Of a stretch of 55,478 bases of DNA, positions 50,836 to 55,478 are shown one piece after another. Where the stretch lies: NCBI GenBank assembly GCA_009889515.1, contig WUQR01000091.1:1-55478 (forward strand). The letters run 5' to 3'. Below the pieces are notes generated by a model. That model saw only the letters and a program-made list of their open reading frames with translations. It was not told where the DNA came from and did no database searches. Position numbers and translations under genes: made by a program. Numbering within the stretch: the first letter of the stretch is position 1; each line of letters opens with the position of its first letter. The stretch comes from Nitrososphaerota archaeon. Lineage in GTDB: Archaea; Thermoproteota; Nitrososphaeria_A; Caldarchaeales; Calditenuaceae.

Positions 50836-51500
50836 GGATATCTATTACTTTTTGGGGCTGGAATGAAGCGATTATTGACGTTCTCAACAGTAACGGAGAA
50901 GTGGTAAAGAGACTGTTGGTAGACCCCGTCATGCTGTATATGATATTTCACTTGCTTAGAACATATACATACGACTTATTTATAGCAAGCGACACTCTTA
51001 TATTTGCAAGAGTCAGCGATGTTGATATGTGCTCTTGGTTTGTAACAATCTATAGAGAAGCTAGATATGACTCAATTTTAGTCGGTACAGTAGGCGAATT
51101 GATTTCGCAAGACGGACGTCACTGCGGATACATAGCTCCAGAACACGACGCAACTAAAACTGCAATTTATGGACAACACACTGTTTACACCATCAAACCA
51201 TCAACGCCAAAAGACAGCGGCAGGCTAGTAGTCAGCAATAGACAGCCGAAACTAACTGTGTCATTTGAATGTGGCGCACAGACGCCCGCGGTATGCCTCT
51301 CTCAAGTATCTATCAGGTACTTAGACGATGCGACTGCAGTTATTGATATACCATATGACGCATATTACATGGATACGTACAACTTCTCTAAAATCAGGAT
51401 AGGATGTACAGTGGGCGACGAGAAGGGTGTAGTGCAACTATACAGAACTTTTTCTGGGGGGAGGTACTTAGTTAAGTGCTACGATCAGTATGTTGCCTAG
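50832..51500 (+). CDS. CIGDW-family protein 3 with C-terminal extension
   Basis: A 222-aa protein. Residues 1-105 are a weak but consistent match to the CIGDW genes: VKRLLVDPVMLYMIFHLLRTYTYDLF parallels DPYELMYLLRLYARDIYQ, and RVSDVDMCSWFVTIYRE aligns with SDVPCIIYLLKG. The first cysteine motif is replaced by ITFWGWNE. The last 100 residues are beta-rich and cysteine-containing. It overlaps the following gene by 11 nt. Confidence 0.55.
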   Translation: MRISITFWGWNEAIIDVLNSNGEVVKRLLVDPVMLYMIFHLLRTYTYDLFIASDTLIFARVSDVDMCSWFVTIYREARYDSILVGTVGELISQDGRHCGYIAPEHDATKTAIYGQHTVYTIKPSTPKDSGRLVVSNRQPKLTVSFECGAQTPAVCLSQVSIRYLDDATAVIDIPYDAYYMDTYNFSKIRIGCTVGDEKGVVQLYRTFSGGRYLVKCYDQYVA

Positions 51501-51822
51501 ACCAACAATTCCCGAATTCATAGTAGATAGACTCGCATCGGTGTGCACTGTCGCTAGAGTTACTTTTGCTGACGGGAACAGGAAAGTTTTGAATATACAC
51601 ACGGAAAAACTTGGGCCTAACGTGTTGGCTATATACATCACAGACAGTGCGGAGACACAATCGTCTAACTTTGTAGTTAAGCTAGAGCTGGGATGTACAA
51701 TTAAGTGGGGTATGGAAACTCTGTCGTATTATATACCAATACTTGATTTAGGAACTGAAGGAGGAATACCGTTTGAGTTTTTAACGTCAGCTCCAATTAT
51801 AATTACCGCTTATCATCTCTGA
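51490..51822 (+). CDS. Small beta-rich protein
   Basis: A 110-aa protein. Strands (VCTVARVTFADGNRKVLNI, NFVVKLELGCTIKWGMETLSYY) end in FLTSAPIIITAYHL. Probably a short beta-sandwich. The stop TGA overlaps the ATG of the zinc-finger gene below by one base. Confidence 0.6.
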   Translation: MLPRPTIPEFIVDRLASVCTVARVTFADGNRKVLNIHTEKLGPNVLAIYITDSAETQSSNFVVKLELGCTIKWGMETLSYYIPILDLGTEGGIPFEFLTSAPIIITAYHL

Positions 51823-52001
51823 TGGCGAGAATTCTCGCAACGGTTTTCATAACACGCAGAGGCTCATTCGGCGTCTGCGAATGCGGATTTAACACGCAAG
51901 TATACGCATATTACGAAAACGCATATGATGAATTAGTTGCGCACATATTGCAAGTACATAAGACGCATGATTTTTTCGTAGCGCTTGAAAACGAACTCTA
52001 A
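51822..52001 (+). CDS. 59-aa C2H2-like zinc-finger protein
   Basis: A short gene. Residues 19-21 are CEC and residues 41 and 46 are histidines in HILQVH, giving C-x-C, then 19 residues, H-x4-H. With a C-x-C-G-F start and the D-E-L-V-A-H-I-L-Q-V-H helix, this resembles a C2H2 finger. It could be a DNA-binding regulator, as in other crenarchaeal viruses. It shares one base with the upstream stop. A single finger would need dimerisation. Confidence 0.55.
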   Translation: MARILATVFITRRGSFGVCECGFNTQVYAYYENAYDELVAHILQVHKTHDFFVALENEL

Positions 52002-52045
52002 ACCATTAAGTTTAACTATTTAATTTTCGGTACTGTTAGCGCTTA

Positions 52046-52435
52046 ATGGTACTGTTCGCAATTGATAAGGACATATTGCCTACGTCTATTGACTACGTTC
52101 TTTCTAAGAATAAAATATTCCGCGGTAGAGCTACTGTTACTATAGGCGGCAACACTATTGGCATAGATATTGTCAACGTCAAAGTAACTAAAATTGATGC
52201 GACAAACGTGTATGCTAAGATTAGAATTGAGGGGATTTTCGCAGTTCCATCAGACTTTACTCTTAACGCCATTGAGCTCGGAGGCTATTTGAGCTATGTG
52301 AGCGAAACTCAAAAATCGCCGCTTACAGCGGTGTCTTTGGGCGGAATGGCCGCGAGACTGCCTAGAGGAGGTTATTATGTATCAGTGACAGTAACTTTGC
52401 AGAGTCCGGCGAACTTCGACTTCTATGTATCATGA
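52046..52435 (+). CDS. HB-family protein, DKDI type
   Basis: A 129-aa protein: helix FAIDKDILPTSIDYVLSKN, strand RGRATVTIGGNTIGIDIVNVKV, core IRIEGIFAVPSDFTLNAIELGGY, end PRGGYYVSVTVTLQSPANFDFYV. A TATA-like TATTTAATTTTC lies about 26 nt before the ATG. ATGA overlap with the next gene. Confidence 0.7.
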   Translation: MVLFAIDKDILPTSIDYVLSKNKIFRGRATVTIGGNTIGIDIVNVKVTKIDATNVYAKIRIEGIFAVPSDFTLNAIELGGYLSYVSETQKSPLTAVSLGGMAARLPRGGYYVSVTVTLQSPANFDFYVS

Positions 52436-52779
52436 GCTCTCCGCTGAATATAGACGTATGTCCAATTTCGTTTATTTCATACTTGACCAACCCGATTGTA
52501 TATGCAGTAGTGTACAGTTACGACATAGACGTAAAGCCCAAATGCACTGAAAACGGCCTTGCGCCGTATAGGCTCGTTGCGAGAGTGTATTTAGTGGACT
52601 ATCCATACAGCGGAACTATAATTGTTTATGTAGACGGCAATAAATACGGAGAGTTTGAAATATCGGACGGACTGTTCGATCAAGTGCTTCTCCTAACTCC
52701 CGGCACGTACACAATTTCCCTTTCCACTCCAGACGGCAATATTTTAGAAGTAACTAACGTAACTGCTACATGTATATAG
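52432..52779 (+). CDS. Small beta protein, HB-related
   Basis: A 115-aa protein. The start VCPISFISYLTNPIVYA may replace the family helix. Strands PYRLVARVYLVDYPYSGTIIVYVDG and the end TPGTYTISLSTPDG carry the P-G-x-Y motif. A 10-nt overlap links it to the next gene. Confidence 0.6.
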   Translation: MSSPLNIDVCPISFISYLTNPIVYAVVYSYDIDVKPKCTENGLAPYRLVARVYLVDYPYSGTIIVYVDGNKYGEFEISDGLFDQVLLLTPGTYTISLSTPDGNILEVTNVTATCI

Positions 52780-53084
52780 ATTCAGACATAATTACAAACG
52801 TTATTGCTCTGCTAGACGGAACAAGCGGAAGTTGTAGTATAATTTACTCTGATGGCACCATAGATGCCGGTTCTGCTGTTATCACGTGGGATTCAGCTTA
52901 TAGGAGCTTGAAAGCTATATGCACGTTCACTCCAAGCGGAAATAAAACAGTCACGTCAGTATTATATACGTTTTCTTTATGTCTCGGCAACGTATCACTG
53001 AAAATCAGCGGAATTTCGTTTCCAGTAATTGCTAACTACAGCCACGTAGTTGTTGCTACGGCTAAATTAACACAGCCAAGCTAG
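52770..53084 (+). CDS. Small beta protein, HB-family end member
   Basis: A 104-aa protein: helix IDSDIITNVIALLDG, strands SCSIIYSDGTIDAGSAVITW, core CTFTPSGNKTVTSVLYTFSL, end VIANYSHVVVATAKLTQP. It is the last rightward gene of the structural cluster; its stop lies 3 nt before the stop of the minus-strand glycosyltransferase. Confidence 0.65.
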   Translation: MYIDSDIITNVIALLDGTSGSCSIIYSDGTIDAGSAVITWDSAYRSLKAICTFTPSGNKTVTSVLYTFSLCLGNVSLKISGISFPVIANYSHVVVATAKLTQPS

Positions 53085-53087
53085 GGG

Positions 53088-54080
53088 TTATTTTATGAAC
53101 TCGCTGAATTTTGAGTAAAGTCTGTACGGATCGAACTTCTGCCTCACTGTCTGCCAGTCTGCAAGCCTCCAATTATCCAATACGCGTTTTACAGTTGCTA
53201 CATATTTTTCAGCATCACCTTCTACACAGTAAAGAGACAGCACCGGGGCTCTCAACATCATGCACTCAAATTGTTTTTCCGCAGGAACTAAATATGCCCC
53301 GTCAATTCCCTCGTACAGCTCTCTGAAAACGGGAAAGTCCCAAGCGACTAAATTCGTGCCGACCGCCAGAGCCATCAACGGGTTCAGACCAAAACCATCG
53401 TTATATGACAAATTCGTGAACACTTTGGCGTTTTCATATAAGCTATATATTTCGCTTAATGACATTGACGAATATTTAACGACTTTTTTCTCTACAGCGC
53501 TGTAGTCGGCATCATATTTGTAATATTTAGGCAGTGAACTAAAATTGGATTTTGTAAAGCCGTAAGAGTTAGGAATAGCGTCGGCTATTATGGGCCACAG
53601 TTTCCACCCTTTACGCTCTATTATTTCGCCTCCCCTTAAAACAAAATATACTGCGTTCAAGTAGATTGCGTTGTAAGTCCTATCAACCTTAGGAGTGGTA
53701 TTGGGCACTGGTAGCGGCAACGCGTGATATATGACGTCTGCTACTGGTATATCATGCTGTTCGAATATTTTTGCACCCCATTTAGTTGCAGTTATGCAGT
53801 ACTTTCTACGGCATATTGTCTTAAGCTTCGGCTCATATATAGGGTTGATATTGCCCTCAACTGAGATATAGTACACTTTGGCATCAACTACAGAAAATTG
53901 AAAATCGCTTGATGAGCCCATAAACAAATCGAAGGTGCCTATAAGCGTATACGGGGCAAACGGCCCGCCTGAAGTTATATTACACTTCCACTGATTCACT
54001 TTACATATATCCTTTACTACATTCGTGAAGGAATCAACAAACGGCCACAGTATACCAACATTGACCGTGCGCCCGTCCAC
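53088..54080 (-). CDS. GT4-like glycosyltransferase 2
   Basis: A 330-aa protein from a GTG. The GT-B donor motif reads NDGFGLNPLMALAVGTNLVA, followed by WDFPVFRELYEGIDGAYLVPAE. It is a clear paralogue of the enzyme at 14590-15537: GTFDLFMGSS, YYISVEG, HDIPVADVIYHALPLP and RKGWKLWPIIADA all have counterparts there. The N in place of the canonical E before DGF may alter donor choice. It faces the structural cluster, which suits glycosylation of the surface proteins. Substrates unknown. Confidence 0.85.
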   Translation of the reverse strand: MDGRTVNVGILWPFVDSFTNVVKDICKVNQWKCNITSGGPFAPYTLIGTFDLFMGSSSDFQFSVVDAKVYYISVEGNINPIYEPKLKTICRRKYCITATKWGAKIFEQHDIPVADVIYHALPLPVPNTTPKVDRTYNAIYLNAVYFVLRGGEIIERKGWKLWPIIADAIPNSYGFTKSNFSSLPKYYKYDADYSAVEKKVVKYSSMSLSEIYSLYENAKVFTNLSYNDGFGLNPLMALAVGTNLVAWDFPVFRELYEGIDGAYLVPAEKQFECMMLRAPVLSLYCVEGDAEKYVATVKRVLDNWRLADWQTVRQKFDPYRLYSKFSEFIK

Positions 54081-54096
54081 GTATTACCACAATACA

Positions 54097-54106
54097 ATTT
54101 TTAAAT
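54097..54106. promoter_or_regulatory. Shared palindromic TATA box ATTTTTAAAT
   Basis: One near-palindromic box lies 16-26 nt from the minus-strand GTG at 54080 and 19-29 nt from the plus-strand ATG at 54126. It is the only TATA-like element in the 45-bp spacer, so both genes may use the same box in opposite directions. Confidence 0.5.
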
Positions 54107-54125
54107 GATATAGTTACCAGTTCTC

Positions 54126-54443
54126 ATGTATACGGTGAAAAGGGCTTACAATAATGGCGGCATCTACATTGAAGTGTGGTCTGCCAATGGCAACATAAAA
54201 GAAGAGTATGAAGTGGAAATTGAGGAGAATGAAGTATCCATCGAGTATGAAGTCTGCGTTGGCAACGAAAAGAAGATTGAGGTAGAGATGAAGTTCACCG
54301 ACCCCAACACGTATAAAGACTTCAAACAGTTCTTAGAAAGTCTGCAGTACTCATCCGATTATACTGTCGCACAGAAATTAATATCGCTAGTTAATTTACT
54401 AGTTAATGTGGAAATGGTGAAGAAGGCCGTATATTTAAACTGA
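54126..54443 (+). CDS. Small acidic hypothetical protein
   Basis: A 105-aa protein with an acidic beta sheet (IYIEVWSANGNIKEEYEVEIEENEVSIEYEVCVG) followed by helices (PNTYKDFKQFLESL, VAQKLISLVNLLVNVEMV). The beta-plus-helix plan could be a DNA-mimic or regulator, but no motif supports this. The 115 bp up to 54558 contain AT-rich sequence and two box-like AAATTTAAAAA stretches, but no gene. Confidence 0.6.
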   Translation: MYTVKRAYNNGGIYIEVWSANGNIKEEYEVEIEENEVSIEYEVCVGNEKKIEVEMKFTDPNTYKDFKQFLESLQYSSDYTVAQKLISLVNLLVNVEMVKKAVYLN

Positions 54444-54558
54444 TTTAGAATTTTACAACTTTTATTTGCTAAACGTAAAGAATAAGCTTTGTCGCATTAG
54501 CTTTTGACATACTTTTTAATTAACCGAAAAATTTAAAAAGTAGTGTTTTGGGCGCGCT

Positions 54559-54759
54559 ATGGCCTCGAACATCAACCTCGGAGAAGAGCTCATTTCGTGC
54601 ATGCGCAACTGCATCAAAAACTGCTACAAACAAGTAAACGGCAATACTGGAGAGTTCAGGTTCTGGAGATGTATTGCTAACTGCGACGACATCATCTGTA
54701 TGGAGGTTAAACAAAACATAGTTGCCTCAATACTCAAAGAGCTGGGTGTTGCGGTATGA
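54559..54759 (+). CDS. Small cysteine-rich helical protein
   Basis: A 66-aa protein with the cysteine pattern C-x3-C-x3-C, then C-x3-C-x4-C in helical surroundings (ISCMRNCIKNCYKQV, CIANCDDIICMEV). It could be a small disulfide-linked helical hairpin. A TATA-like AAAATTTAAAAA sits about 24 nt upstream of the ATG. It overlaps the dCTP deaminase gene by 4 nt, so they are one operon. Confidence 0.6.
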   Translation: MASNINLGEELISCMRNCIKNCYKQVNGNTGEFRFWRCIANCDDIICMEVKQNIVASILKELGVAV

Positions 54760-55292
54760 TACTCGGCGCTAAGGAAATCTACAGGCTGATTAAAGAGAAC
54801 AAGTTAGTTGTACACCCGCTGTTTGACGACACAATCAGAGAAAACGGAGTGGACTTGAGAATCGGCGGCGAATACGCCGTATATACACACAGCGGAATTG
54901 TAGTAAATCCGTGCAAACTTAACGACAGCGAGATGCGCAGGCTGTTCAGAACAGTCAGCGAAGACGAAATACCAATTCCGCCCAAAAGCTTCGTACTGCT
55001 GACTACTTATGAGTACGTAAAGCTACCAGACGACGTCGTCGGCCTAGTCAACCTCAGGTCTACTCTAGCGCGTCTAGGCCTTATTATTCCTCCAACTATT
55101 ATTGACGCCGGTTTTGAGGGAAATGTCACAATCGAGGTAGTAAATGTGTCTTCAAACACAATAGTGCTTAAGAAGTTCATGAGGTTTTTACACGTAGTGT
55201 TAGCTAGGACAGAAGGCGCTGTGCCGTATGAGGGCAAGTACAAGGGACAGACCGGCGTTAGGCCTCCAAAAGGGCTAAAAGAAGAGTGTTAG
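54756..55292 (+). CDS. dcd: dCTP deaminase
   Basis: A 178-aa dCTP deaminase/dUTPase-family trimer. NLRSTLARLGL (99-109) carries the R-S-x-x-A-R-L-G active-site helix, DAGFEGNVTIE (117-127) holds the catalytic glutamate at 127, and YKGQTGVRPP (162-171) is the C-terminal arm that closes over the nucleotide. It converts dCTP to dUTP or, if bifunctional, to dUMP, feeding dTTP synthesis during viral replication. It is coupled to the cysteine-rich gene upstream and overlaps the end of the minus-strand partial gene by 4 nt. Confidence 0.92.
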   Translation: MILGAKEIYRLIKENKLVVHPLFDDTIRENGVDLRIGGEYAVYTHSGIVVNPCKLNDSEMRRLFRTVSEDEIPIPPKSFVLLTTYEYVKLPDDVVGLVNLRSTLARLGLIIPPTIIDAGFEGNVTIEVVNVSSNTIVLKKFMRFLHVVLARTEGAVPYEGKYKGQTGVRPPKGLKEEC

Positions 55293-55478
55293 CTGTTTGT
55301 TAACACACTCCACGGCTTTTCCGGCAACGGGCCGTGCTTCTCCTCGGCGTCTTTTATGGCGTAGAGGCGGCAGTCCTCCCCCCTCGGCACTTTAGTGCAG
55401 AAATCGCGGTGGAGGCTCGGCAAGTCCTCCCACACCAGTCTGGCGAGGTTGGGCCACAAGCGCCACGCGTGTGCGAAC
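55289..55478 (-). CDS. Partial GC-rich ORF, 5' end beyond the right edge
   Basis: A minus-strand frame open from the window edge to a TAA at 55289-55291, 62 codons. It ends GEDCRLYAIKDAEEKHGPLPEKPWSVLTNS. Its G+C is clearly above that of the rest of the window, with G or C at most third positions, which suggests host-type or recently acquired DNA. The phrase AWRLWPNLARLV resembles the GWKLWPIIADAI of the two glycosyltransferases. If this is meaningful it could be the end of a third one; too short to decide. Confidence 0.45.
   Translation of the reverse strand, partial: FAHAWRLWPNLARLVWEDLPSLHRDFCTKVPRGEDCRLYAIKDAEEKHGPLPEKPWSVLTNS

Overview
This window looks like most of the genome of a double-stranded DNA virus (or provirus) of a hyperthermophilic crenarchaeon. 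A Thermoproteales host such as Pyrobaculum or Thermoproteus is my best guess. Seen: about 83 tightly packed, mostly small genes; many 1-20 nt overlaps; frequent GTG starts; start codons that lie 16-30 nt from an AT-rich TATA-like box, as in leaderless archaeal transcripts; both subunits of the archaeal primase; and many cysteine-rich small proteins. No rRNA, tRNA, integrase, transposase, CRISPR array or recognisable DNA polymerase was found. The virus family is not recognised.

Layout. Positions 1-16955 form a leftward arm with every gene on the minus strand. It holds a DUF2341/PA14 surface protein cut by the left edge, an XPD-like helicase, a ParB-domain protein, primase large subunit, an MCM-like protein without a Walker A motif, a PIP-box protein, a coat-like cassette of two near-duplicate hydrophobic proteins plus a 103-aa protein, primase small subunit, a glycosyltransferase and several unknowns. 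Positions 16956-18437 are a 1.5 kb non-coding switch region and the best origin candidate. It has two blocks of a ~12.5-bp GAATNATT iteron, several direct repeats, ten copies of a TTGACATTTGTCAA-like palindrome, and an AT-rich core enclosed by a 25-bp inverted repeat in which each arm is a TATA box plus palindrome. Positions 18438-28362 run rightward: a membrane protein, a RecA/RadA-like ATPase, two related SF2 helicases (one of 1260 aa with a very large insertion) and accessory genes.

Positions 28359-53084 are dominated by structural-looking genes. At least 18 genes encode 100-150-aa proteins with the same plan: a short N-terminal helix, often containing a D-P-F/D-I/D-L motif, followed by a beta-sandwich ending near a P-G-x-Y motif. 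I call this the HB family. Interspersed are larger beta-rich proteins, a Trp-rich amphipathic protein, an 830-aa repeat-containing fibre-like protein and three members of a second family with a C-I-G-D-W-I-Y core. Several minus-strand genes sit inside this mostly plus-strand arm with divergent promoters only 32-47 bp long. The right end (53088-55478) carries a second glycosyltransferase, small genes, a dCTP deaminase and a GC-rich partial minus-strand gene.

How it fits together (inference): the primases, MCM-like protein, PIP-box protein, RecA-like ATPase and three helicases would remodel DNA and prime synthesis while borrowing the host polymerase and PCNA. dCTP deaminase would feed dUMP/dTTP synthesis. 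The two-TM proteins and the HB/fibre proteins would build the virion, with the glycosyltransferases decorating it. A subset of replication operons and the origin share the TATA box TTTAAAAACCA, which suggests one co-regulated class.
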